From Herbaspirillum autotrophicum (lineage in GTDB: Bacteria > Pseudomonadota > Gammaproteobacteria > Burkholderiales > Burkholderiaceae_D), in NCBI RefSeq assembly GCF_001189915.1, contig NZ_LFLS01000013.1, positions 62,001 through 126,000 of the forward strand: a stretch of DNA of 64,000 bases, written 5' to 3'. A program made the translations under genes and the position numbers. The notes below the pieces were generated by a model. The model was not told where the DNA came from. It ran no database searches and saw only the letters and a list, made by a program, of their open reading frames with translations. This document shows, piece by piece, positions 20,150 through 26,863 of this stretch. The first letter of the stretch is position 1. Each line of letters begins with the position of its first letter.

Positions 20150-21223
20150 ATGTTTCTGCAAGTCGATCAGGTCAGTGTCAGTTATCCGCGTGCCCCTTCG
20201 CCCGCGGTTGAATCGGTTTCCCTGCAATTGCAGGCAGGTCAGCTGGGCGTATTGATCGGCCCGTCCGGCAGCGGCAAGACCACGCTGTTGCGGGCGATTG
20301 CCGGGCTGGAACATACCCGGGCCGGCACCATCACACTCGACGGTCAGGTACTCGATGGTCCCGGCATCCGCATTGCGGCCGAACAACGCCGCATCGGCAT
20401 GGTGTTCCAGGACTTTGCCTTGTTCCCGCACCTGAACATCGGCGCCAACATCGGTTTCGGTTTGCGTCATGGCAGCGCGCGGGAACGCAGTGCGCGCGTC
20501 AGCGAAATGCTGGCGCTGGTCGGCCTCGATGGCGCGCAGGACAAATTTCCGCATCAATTGTCGGGTGGTCAGCAACAACGCGTGGCGCTGGCCCGGGCAC
20601 TGGCGCCGGAGCCGCGCCTGCTGTTGCTCGACGAACCGTTTTCCAGCCTCGATGTGGAATTGCGTGAACGGCTGGCCGACGATGTGCGGCACATCCTGAA
20701 ACAGGCGCGCATCACGGCGCTGATGGTGACGCACGATCAGATGGAAGCATTTGCCGTCGGCGATATCGTCGGCGTCATGCAGCAAGCCAATCTGGAACAG
20801 TGGGACCAGGCCTATACCCTGTATCACCGTCCGACCACCCGCTTTGTGGCGGACTTCATCGGGCACGGGGTGTTCGTCCCCTGCACTCTGGTGCGCGACG
20901 ATCTGGGACTGACCATGTCGACTCCGCTCGGCAATGTGCATGATGTGGCCGCCGCCAGCTTTGGCGATGATCAGGAACAAACCGATTTCGATGTCTTGCT
21001 GCGCTCGGATGACATCCTGCACGACGATGCCTCGCCATTCAAGGCGCGGGTGGTGCGCAAACTGTTTCGCGGTGCCGACTTTCTGTACACGCTGGAACTC
21101 GGCGATGGCTTGCAGGTGTTGTCGCTGGTGCCATCCCATCACGATCACGCCATCGGTGAATGGATTGGCGTGCGACTTGATGTCAGTCACGTGGTGGCAT
21201 TTCCGCAACCGGTACCGGTTTAA
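20150..21223 (+). CDS. fbpC: Ferric-iron ABC transporter ATP-binding protein
   Basis: A 357-residue ATPase energising the ferric-iron importer. Walker A is GPSGSGKTTLLRAIAG, the signature is LSGGQQQRVALARAL, Walker B is LLLLDEPFSSLD, and the H-loop is MVTHDQMEAFAVGD. The C-terminal ~120 residues form a TOBE-type regulatory domain, as in FbpC/PotA subfamilies. It is transcribed alone on the plus strand, divergent from the permease gene and convergent with the binding-protein gene. It ends at a strong bidirectional terminator. Confidence 0.92.
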   Translation: MFLQVDQVSVSYPRAPSPAVESVSLQLQAGQLGVLIGPSGSGKTTLLRAIAGLEHTRAGTITLDGQVLDGPGIRIAAEQRRIGMVFQDFALFPHLNIGANIGFGLRHGSARERSARVSEMLALVGLDGAQDKFPHQLSGGQQQRVALARALAPEPRLLLLDEPFSSLDVELRERLADDVRHILKQARITALMVTHDQMEAFAVGDIVGVMQQANLEQWDQAYTLYHRPTTRFVADFIGHGVFVPCTLVRDDLGLTMSTPLGNVHDVAAASFGDDQEQTDFDVLLRSDDILHDDASPFKARVVRKLFRGADFLYTLELGDGLQVLSLVPSHHDHAIGEWIGVRLDVSHVVAFPQPVPV

Positions 21224-21239
21224 CAGACAAGGCATTCAG

Positions 21240-21289
21240 CCAAAGAAAAACCCCGCAGAGCATCACTGCCCTGCGGGGTTTTTCTTTGG
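21240..21289. terminator. Bidirectional intrinsic terminator between fbpC and fbpA
   Basis: A perfect 19-bp inverted repeat pairs 21240-21258 with 21271-21289 around a 12-base loop. The GC core CCCCGCAG/CTGCGGGG is flanked by A5 and T5 tracts, so it can stop transcription from both converging genes. Confidence 0.92.
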
Positions 21290-21335
21290 TGCCGGTGCAT
21301 CTCAAATCCGTTGCACCGGAAACCCATGGTACTGA

Positions 21336-22385
21336 TTACTTGTAGCCAACGCGGTCCAGAATCTGCAATACCTTTTGCTGATTGCGGCCGGTTGCTGCCA
21401 CATCAATCACTTCAGCCTTGAATGGTCCCAGAGAATCCAGCGCGGCATTGCCGGTCTTGACGCTCTTGACTGCCGGCCATTCATTGTTGCCTTCGGCGAA
21501 ATAACGCTGGGCATCGTCGCTCGACAGATATTCCAGGAACTTGATGGCCTCAGCCTTGTGTGGTGCATGCTTGGCAACACCGGCACCGGCGATATTGACG
21601 TGGGCGCCAAAGGTTTTCTGATTCGGCCAGACGACGCCGATCTTGCTGACCACGGCGATATCTTCCGGCTTGGTCGACTTCATCAGACGCGCGACATAAT
21701 ACGAATTGGAAATGGCAACACCGCATTCACCGGAAGCGACGGCCTTGATCTGATCTGTATCGCCGCCGACCGGCGAGCGCGCCATGTTGGCAACCATGCC
21801 TTTGAGAATCGCTTCCGTTTTGGCTTCGCCGACATGCTCAAGCAAGGCACCAAACAGCGAAACGTTGTAAGGGTGTGCGCCGGAGCGGGTGCACAATTTG
21901 CCCTTGTTTTTCGGATCGGCCAGCGACTCGTAAGTGTCGACGTCTTCCGGCTTCATGTTTTGCTTGTTGTACACGATCACGCGGGCGCGGGTCGAAAAGC
22001 CGAACCATTGCGAACCCTGACCGTCATCCTTGCCACGCAGGTTGGCCGGAATCCGCGATTCCAGTACGCTCGATTTCACCGGCTGGAACAAGCCGTCATT
22101 TTCGGCGCGCCACAGACGGGCGGCATCGACCAGCAAAATCACATCCGCCGGACTGGCGCTGCCTTCGCTTTTCAGACGTGCCAGTGTGCCGGCATCGTCA
22201 CCGTCAACGCGATTGATCTTGATACCGGTGGCTTTGGTGAACCCGCTGTAGAGCGCTTCGTCAGTCTGATAATGACGGGCGGAATACAGGTTGATCACCT
22301 TTTCCTGCGCATGTGCGGCTGTTGAGATACCCGCCAGCATGATTCCTGCTGCCAACGTGCGTAAGACAAACTTGCGTAAAAACAT
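21336..22385 (-). CDS. fbpA: Periplasmic ferric-iron-binding protein of the ABC transporter
   Basis: A 349-residue periplasmic receptor (FbpA/FutA/IdiA type). The signal peptide ends STAAHA before QEKVINLYSARHYQTDEAL, the usual mature start of this family, including the early Tyr/His ligand region. SNSYYVARL near 220 contains the paired tyrosines that coordinate Fe(III) in homologues. AAGGGGA precedes the ATG. It sits on the minus strand with its own promoter region containing a Fur-box-like sequence at 22511-22525. Together with fbpB and fbpC it completes a ferric importer. Confidence 0.93.
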   Translation of the reverse strand: MFLRKFVLRTLAAGIMLAGISTAAHAQEKVINLYSARHYQTDEALYSGFTKATGIKINRVDGDDAGTLARLKSEGSASPADVILLVDAARLWRAENDGLFQPVKSSVLESRIPANLRGKDDGQGSQWFGFSTRARVIVYNKQNMKPEDVDTYESLADPKNKGKLCTRSGAHPYNVSLFGALLEHVGEAKTEAILKGMVANMARSPVGGDTDQIKAVASGECGVAISNSYYVARLMKSTKPEDIAVVSKIGVVWPNQKTFGAHVNIAGAGVAKHAPHKAEAIKFLEYLSSDDAQRYFAEGNNEWPAVKSVKTGNAALDSLGPFKAEVIDVAATGRNQQKVLQILDRVGYK

Positions 22386-22497
22386 GAACTATCCCCTTTC
22401 GGCTGATTAATCTGCAGTCTTTGCACCGCAAGCCGGTGGCGCGTCCGCCCCAAAAGAAGCGTCACGTGCCGTGCTTGCATGTGTAAAGGCCGTCAGG

Positions 22498-22525
22498 AAT
22501 ATAGCACAAATGAGAATTATTCGCG
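22498..22525 (-). promoter_or_regulatory. fbpA promoter: -10 TATATT overlapped upstream by a Fur-box-like site
   Basis: On the minus strand TATATT lies at 22498-22503. The Fur-like sequence TGAGAATTATTCGCG (plus-strand reading) covers 22511-22525, where the -35 and spacer would be. It matches the 7-1-7 Fur consensus at 10 of 14 arm positions. Iron-replete repression of fbpA is inferred. Confidence 0.65.
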
Positions 22526-22619
22526 TTTTAATTTTTTGCTTACCCGCATCTGATGGCATGCGTCAGATCGCGTCGCTTGCAGCCTGCCCGCTATCCGGCA
22601 GTACCACGTGGCTCGCATT

Positions 22620-22847
22620 TCAGCCGCGTGCTTTCGACAGCACGACGAGCCAGCGACGGAACAGGAGAATTTCGAGGTGACCGGCTTGCAGACCGGCGCT
22701 GCATTCGATTACCGGATTGACCCGGTAGCGGCGGACATAGGTGTCGCGGCAGACGAACATTTCGCGGCGACCCATGCGCAGGCTGAAGGAGGTCGGGCTG
22801 GATTCCAGACCAAATCGTGCAGTTGAGGCAAGATCCAAGTGTGTCAT
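22620..22847 (-). CDS. Small SOS-associated protein of unknown function
   Basis: A 75-residue basic protein, MTHLDLASTARFGLESSPTS at the N-terminus, with two cysteines (FVCRDTY and VIECSAG) and a C-terminal amphipathic/hydrophobic stretch HLEILLFRRWLVVLSKARG. I recognise no family. Codon use matches the neighbouring real genes (G/C-rich third positions). AGGA lies about 10 bases before the ATG. A near-perfect LexA box is 47 bp upstream, so DNA damage probably induces it. Size and regulation would suit a checkpoint or membrane-acting SOS peptide such as a division inhibitor, but that is speculation. It is the only gene between the TAXI gene and fbpA. Confidence 0.68.
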   Translation of the reverse strand: MTHLDLASTARFGLESSPTSFSLRMGRREMFVCRDTYVRRYRVNPVIECSAGLQAGHLEILLFRRWLVVLSKARG

Positions 22848-22893
22848 GGCAGTGATTCCTATCCGTTTGAAAGAGAATCCACTGTATCACGAC

Positions 22894-22913
22894 TACTGTA
22901 TAAATAAACAGTA
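22894..22913. promoter_or_regulatory. LexA (SOS) box
   Basis: TACTGTATAAATAAACAGTA matches the E. coli SOS consensus TACTGTATATATATACAGTA at 18 of 20 positions, with perfect CTGT-N8-ACAG ends. The only gene start near it is the 75-residue minus-strand protein at 22847. Confidence 0.85.
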
Positions 22914-22998
22914 CTTTTTATGTGCTGTTGTTTCAGCGCCAAACGATATTAGCACGGCCGCCGGACCTGCCCCCAATTCGCGCATCCGGCACTCGCCG

Positions 22999-24351
22999 TC
23001 AGGTACTGCCCTCGAGCCGGCTGCGCACGAAGCCGATATGCTCGCGCAACACATAGAACTGATCGGCAAACGCCAGCGGCATTTTCATGCGATTCACGGC
23101 CGCTTCGATTTCATCCAGTTGCGCCCGCATCCTGGCCTGCTCTTCCGGCGAATGGCCGGTGACGCCGCGCTCCAGCGCAATCAGTGCGCCATACCAGCGA
23201 TAGATGCGCGACTTGATGCGCCAGCCGTACAGCATCGGCACCAGACGCAGCCCCGGAATCAGCAACAGAATGATCGGCAGCAAGATCACTACCGTGCGGT
23301 CCACCAGGCTCGCCAGCCAGAACGGCAAGGTACGGTAGAAGAAGCTCTTGCCGGATTTATAGTAGCGCTTGGCATCGTCGCTGATCGGGAACTCATGCTC
23401 CAGCGGTGCCGGAAATTCACCGGCGCGTTGCAGCACATTGGATTTGCCATGTACTTCGCGCGCCGCCTCGATCAGCAGATCCGACAAGGCCGGATGCAGG
23501 CTGTCGCGGGCGATCAGTTCAGCCGTCGGCGCAATGAGACGAATGTTGCGCTCCGGTGAATTCTTGCCGAGATCGAACACGCCCATCGGCAACCGCAGTT
23601 CATTCAGATAACTGAAGCGCCGGGCATAAGCAGCCGCCTGCGAAAAGTCGAGCAAGCGGATACCCGGGGTGCGCAACAGTTTGCCCATGGTAGGTGGCGA
23701 AGCTGAATCCCCCATCAGAAAGGCGGCATCGATCTCGTTGGCCACCAGCGCCTTGGCGGCTTCATCGCCGCCCATGTCGAGCAACTGCGTCTTGCCGCCC
23801 GGTTCAATGCCGTTGGCCTTGAGCAGGCTCAGCGCCAGCACGCGCGAGCCGCTGCCCGGCATGCCGATGGCGACCTTCAAGCCATGCAATTCAGACAAGC
23901 GGGTGACAGCGGTCTTGCCGCGATAGAAAACCGATACCGGCACATACGACACGCTGCCGAGCGAGACCAGGTCGGAAATATCGATGCCGGAGGCCACCCC
24001 GCCCTGCACGAAACCGATATCGACATCGCTGTCCGGATCACTCAGCTTGCGCAGGTTATCGAGCGAGCCTTCTGACGTCAGCACCTTGAGCGTGACGCCG
24101 TCGCGCGCCAGAATCTTGCGATACTTTTCTGCGGTATTCCAGAAATTGCTGTCTTTCGGCCCGGTGACGATGGTGATGGTGTTGGGCGGCGCCGGATGGA
24201 TCAGCCAGATCGCCAGCCAGACGCCGACAATCGCCAGCAAGACGATGGGGCCGAAGCTGACTGCCAGATCACGCCACGAGATGGCGACGAAACGCGCCTT
24301 CATGCGGCGCACGGAATGTTTGGGGACGGGAGGAGTTTGGTCTGCGCTCAT
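22999..24351 (-). CDS. Membrane-anchored TAXI-family solute-binding protein
   Basis: A 450-residue protein. After an N-terminal helix (about 30-52) comes a periplasmic TAXI solute-binding domain (ITIVTGPKDSNFWNTAEKY, IGFVQGGVASG, VAIGMPGSGSRVLAL). It is followed near 355-395 by hydrophobic helices and a cytoplasmic helical tail. The usual TAXI TRAP proteins are free periplasmic receptors that work with a DctQM-type membrane partner; none is encoded nearby, and this one is tethered at both ends. It follows cynS by 44 bp on the same strand, so it is probably expressed with cyanase. The start ATG 24351 (MSADQTPPVP) is preferred to an upstream one at 24399 that overlaps cynS. Confidence 0.82.
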   Translation of the reverse strand: MSADQTPPVPKHSVRRMKARFVAISWRDLAVSFGPIVLLAIVGVWLAIWLIHPAPPNTITIVTGPKDSNFWNTAEKYRKILARDGVTLKVLTSEGSLDNLRKLSDPDSDVDIGFVQGGVASGIDISDLVSLGSVSYVPVSVFYRGKTAVTRLSELHGLKVAIGMPGSGSRVLALSLLKANGIEPGGKTQLLDMGGDEAAKALVANEIDAAFLMGDSASPPTMGKLLRTPGIRLLDFSQAAAYARRFSYLNELRLPMGVFDLGKNSPERNIRLIAPTAELIARDSLHPALSDLLIEAAREVHGKSNVLQRAGEFPAPLEHEFPISDDAKRYYKSGKSFFYRTLPFWLASLVDRTVVILLPIILLLIPGLRLVPMLYGWRIKSRIYRWYGALIALERGVTGHSPEEQARMRAQLDEIEAAVNRMKMPLAFADQFYVLREHIGFVRSRLEGST

Positions 24352-24395
24352 GCGGGCTATTCTACCGCCCTCTTTCTGCGTCCGACAAAAATGCT

Positions 24396-24839
24396 TCAAT
24401 AAGTCTTGTAGGGCAGAAATTTGCCGCTCAACACCACATTGACGCGATCACCGTTGGGATCGGCCTGCCGCTGGATATCCATCTTGAAGTCGATGGCGCT
24501 CATGATGCCGTCGCCGAACTCTTCGTGAATCAGTTCCTTGATGGTAGTGCCATAGATGCTGACGATTTCATACCAGCGGTAGATCAGCGGATCGGTCGGC
24601 ACCGGCGTCGGCAGCGAACCTTTGTAGGGCACTATCTGCAACCACAGGGTCTCTTCGTCGCTGAGGCCGAACAATTCCTGCGTGATCGCCGCCTGCTTCG
24701 CCGTCAATGTCATCTGGCCCAGCATGGCGGCGGTCGTCCACTCCTTGCTCTGGCCAATTTTTTCGGCCACGGCGGCCCAGGTCATTTTGTTCCTGACCTT
24801 GCCTTCAATGATTTTTTGGGTAACCAGATGACGATCCAT
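24396..24839 (-). CDS. cynS: Cyanate hydratase (cyanase)
   Basis: A 147-residue enzyme that converts cyanate and bicarbonate to ammonia and CO2, allowing detoxification and use of cyanate nitrogen. The catalytic triad of the family is present as Arg88 and Glu91 in YRWYEIVSIYG and Ser114 in GDGIMSAIDF. The helix-turn-helix-like N-terminus MDRHLVTQKIIEGKVRNKMT is typical. GAGGAG lies five bases before the ATG. No cynR, cynT or cynABD genes are adjacent. Instead a sigma-54 promoter consensus lies 130 bp upstream, and a TAXI gene follows. Nitrogen-limitation control is inferred. Confidence 0.95.
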   Translation of the reverse strand: MDRHLVTQKIIEGKVRNKMTWAAVAEKIGQSKEWTTAAMLGQMTLTAKQAAITQELFGLSDEETLWLQIVPYKGSLPTPVPTDPLIYRWYEIVSIYGTTIKELIHEEFGDGIMSAIDFKMDIQRQADPNGDRVNVVLSGKFLPYKTY

Positions 24840-24887
24840 GAATGCTCCTCGATAGCGGGAATGGCAAAAACCGGACTGCTGCATTGC

Positions 24888-24904
24888 GGTGCAGATACTG
24901 CACC
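24888..24904. repeat. Palindrome in the cynS leader
   Basis: GGTGCAG-ATA-CTGCACC is a perfect 7-bp inverted repeat. It is nested inside a second pair, CCGGAC at 24871-24876 and GTCCGG at 24911-24916. It lies between the predicted sigma-54 start (about 24959) and the cynS ATG, so it may be an RNA stem or a repressor site. Confidence 0.45.
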
Positions 24905-24969
24905 AACGCCGTCCGGCAATCCCGAAAAAGCCCAAACCGGCATGATGATTCCGGGATCCCCAGCAGATC

Positions 24970-24986
24970 AGCAAAGCCCGTGCCAG
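24970..24986 (-). promoter_or_regulatory. Sigma-54 (-24/-12) promoter for cynS
   Basis: The minus strand reads CTGGCACGGGCTTTGCT, which fits the RpoN consensus YTGGCACG-N4-TTGCW at every specified position (-24 element 24979-24986, -12 element 24970-24974). The predicted start is near 24959, giving a leader of about 120 bases. Nitrogen control through NtrC is inferred from the gene product. Confidence 0.8.
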
Positions 24987-24999
24987 CGCTCGCATAAAG

Positions 25000-25041
25000 A
25001 CAACATGCCGCCGCCAGTTTGCACTGACGACGGCATGTTGT
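25000..25041. repeat. Long inverted repeat upstream of the cynS promoter
   Basis: Arms 25000-25013 and 25028-25041 pair at 13 of 14 positions (ACAACATGCCG / CGGCATGTTGT core) around 14 bases. There is no T-run on either side. It could be an activator site for the sigma-54 promoter, at about -41 to -82, or a weak terminator for the SDR gene. Confidence 0.45.
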
Positions 25042-25074
25042 CCGGACTCCGGCTTTACGCCGGCATCAACGCCA

Positions 25075-25836
25075 TCAAGGCATGTACTGACCGCCATTGA
25101 CTTCGATGATCTGTCCGGTGACATAGCCCGACAAATGATTCGACGCCAGATACAGGAAAGCGCCGGCGCATTCGTCCGGTTCGCCGATGCGGCCCATGGG
25201 AATGGTCTTGCGGAAATTTTCCAATTGTTCAGGCGTGGTGAAGCGCTCCTGGAACGGCGTCATGATCACGCCCGGCGACACCGCATTGACGCGGATGTGA
25301 TCCGGCAGCAATTCCTTGGCCATACCGCGCGTAATGGTGCTGACAAAGCCTTTCGATGCGGCATAGATCAAGGCGCCGGGACCGCCGCCGTGACGCGCCG
25401 CCACCGACGTCACATTGATGATGTTGCCGCCGCCCTGCTTGCGCATCAGCGGAATCACGTTACGGCTGAAGGCCACCACCGAACGGGCATTGATATGCAC
25501 GATCTCGTCGAACATGGCATCGGTGGTATTTTCCAGCGCTTCGCGTTTGACCAGACTGCCGGCATTGTTGATCAGTACATCGATACGACCAAACTGTTCC
25601 ACCACTGCTTGCACGCTGCGCGCAATGGCATCGCTGTCGAGCACGTCGGCGCCGACCGTGATGGCCTTGCTGCCGCTGTTGCGAATGTCTGCCGCAACCG
25701 CTTCGGCTTCCGTTGCCGAGCGGTTGTAATGCACCGCCACTTGCGCGCCGCGGGCACCAAATGCGCGTGCTGCCGCTGCGCCGATTCCGGTACTTGCACC
25801 GGTAATGAAGACTACCTTGCCTGCCAAATCCAACAT
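25075..25836 (-). CDS. SDR-family NAD(P)-dependent oxidoreductase
   Basis: A 253-residue classical short-chain dehydrogenase, substrate unknown. The cofactor loop is VFITGASTGIGAAAA, the structural motif is LINNAGSL, catalytic Ser is in INVTSVAA, the YxxxK pair is YAASKGFVS, and VNAVSPGVIMTPF closes the core. HYNRS after strand 2 suggests NADP preference. The ATG at 25836 has AGGAG eight bases upstream; a GTG at 25845 is inside that ribosome site. It follows the GntR regulator gene by 118 bp, and is likely its target or co-transcribed. Confidence 0.9.
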   Translation of the reverse strand: MLDLAGKVVFITGASTGIGAAAARAFGARGAQVAVHYNRSATEAEAVAADIRNSGSKAITVGADVLDSDAIARSVQAVVEQFGRIDVLINNAGSLVKREALENTTDAMFDEIVHINARSVVAFSRNVIPLMRKQGGGNIINVTSVAARHGGGPGALIYAASKGFVSTITRGMAKELLPDHIRVNAVSPGVIMTPFQERFTTPEQLENFRKTIPMGRIGEPDECAGAFLYLASNHLSGYVTGQIIEVNGGQYMP

Positions 25837-25954
25837 TGTCTGCACTCCTGGAGAGGTTAATAGGGTGATGCCACCGGCTTTGCGTCAGGCGCCGGTCTTG
25901 TTGTGAAAACAGTTGAAGCGGCGCCGAAAATGCCACACCGGCCTGGCGAGCGCC

Positions 25955-26674
25955 TCACTCGCGGGCGGATTCGTCCTTGTTCTTGGCGGCGCCGCGATAG
26001 GCATCGCGCACCCGCACCAGATGGCCGCGCATGGCGTCCGAAGCACGCGCCGGATCGCGCGCCTTGAGCGCGTCGAGAATGTCGCGGTGATCTTGCAGAC
26101 TGCGCTCCAGCGTGGCCGGAATGCGCGAAGTGATACTGCGGCTTTTCTTGCCCAGCACATACAGGCTGCCGGCAATGCTTTGCAGAAACGGGTTGTCGCA
26201 GGCTTCGATGATGGCTTCATGAAATTCGACGTCGGCCGCGGCAAACGCCACCGGGTCACTCAACAGCCGCGCTTCATCTTCGATATTCGCGGTCAGCACC
26301 GCCAGCTCGGCTTCGGCCATGCGTGTCGCAGCCAGTGCCGCAACCCCGGTTTCGATGATCAGGCGCGCATCAAACAGCGCTTCCAGCGTGCCGGCGTTGA
26401 GATCGATGATCATTTCCAGCGGCTCCAGCAATTCGCGCGGCTCCAGCGAACCGACGAAAGTGCCCTCACCTTGCCTGATGCGCAACAAACCCAGCAACGC
26501 CAGACCGCGAATCGCTTCACGCACCGCCGGCCGGCCGACCCCCAGCATCGACGCCAGTTCGCGTTCCGGTGGCAATTGCTGATCGGGCTTGAGCAAGCCG
26601 CTGCGAATCATGGTGAGCAGCCGTTGTGCGACTTGCTCGGAAATGGATTTCTGTACGATGGGATCAAATGACAT
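25955..26674 (-). CDS. GntR/FadR-subfamily transcriptional regulator
   Basis: A 239-residue regulator. The N-terminal winged helix (about 8-75) has LPPERELASMLGVGRPAVREAIRGL; the C-terminal all-helical FCD domain (about 95-225) has the metal/ligand residues DVEFHEAI and DHRDILDAL. Family members typically sense organic acids. A perfect palindrome ATTGGT-AAG-ACCAAT lies 17 bp upstream of the ATG and is a probable autoregulatory operator. The downstream SDR is the likely partner enzyme. The divergent MATE gene is 189 bp away. Confidence 0.9.
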   Translation of the reverse strand: MSFDPIVQKSISEQVAQRLLTMIRSGLLKPDQQLPPERELASMLGVGRPAVREAIRGLALLGLLRIRQGEGTFVGSLEPRELLEPLEMIIDLNAGTLEALFDARLIIETGVAALAATRMAEAELAVLTANIEDEARLLSDPVAFAAADVEFHEAIIEACDNPFLQSIAGSLYVLGKKSRSITSRIPATLERSLQDHRDILDALKARDPARASDAMRGHLVRVRDAYRGAAKNKDESARE

Positions 26675-26690
26675 GAGTGCCTGGACGTAG

Positions 26691-26705
26691 ATTGGTAAGA
26701 CCAAT
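26691..26705. promoter_or_regulatory. FadR-type operator upstream of the GntR gene
   Basis: ATTGGT-AAG-ACCAAT is a perfect 6-bp inverted repeat containing TGGT-N3-ACCA, the form bound by FadR-subfamily regulators. It is 17 bp above the regulator ATG, so autorepression is likely. Confidence 0.65.
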
Positions 26706-26812
26706 GAGAGCGCAGCATAGGCGGCAGCGTCCCCCCTGTCAAGCAAGGGCTTGCCCGGCAGCATCCCGACATGCCTGCTGCCGTGCCGGCGCATTTGCAA
26801 GTTGATACAAAG

Positions 26813-26822
26813 TGGTGCACCA
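26813..26822. promoter_or_regulatory. Second TGGT/ACCA palindrome near the MATE gene
   Basis: TGGTGCACCA, a perfect palindrome, lies 42 bp before the MATE ATG in the same intergenic region as the GntR operator. The inner spacing (2) differs from that site (3), so shared recognition is uncertain. Confidence 0.35.
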
Positions 26823-26863
26823 AATTGCGCTAGCATAGCCGTTCCGCCAGCCTCATTTACTTT

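Noticed and set aside
24840-25124. In-frame upstream extension of cynS by about 95 codons
   Set aside because: It would read through the sigma-54 promoter and the inverted repeats. Cyanase is normally about 147-156 aa and starts at 24839.
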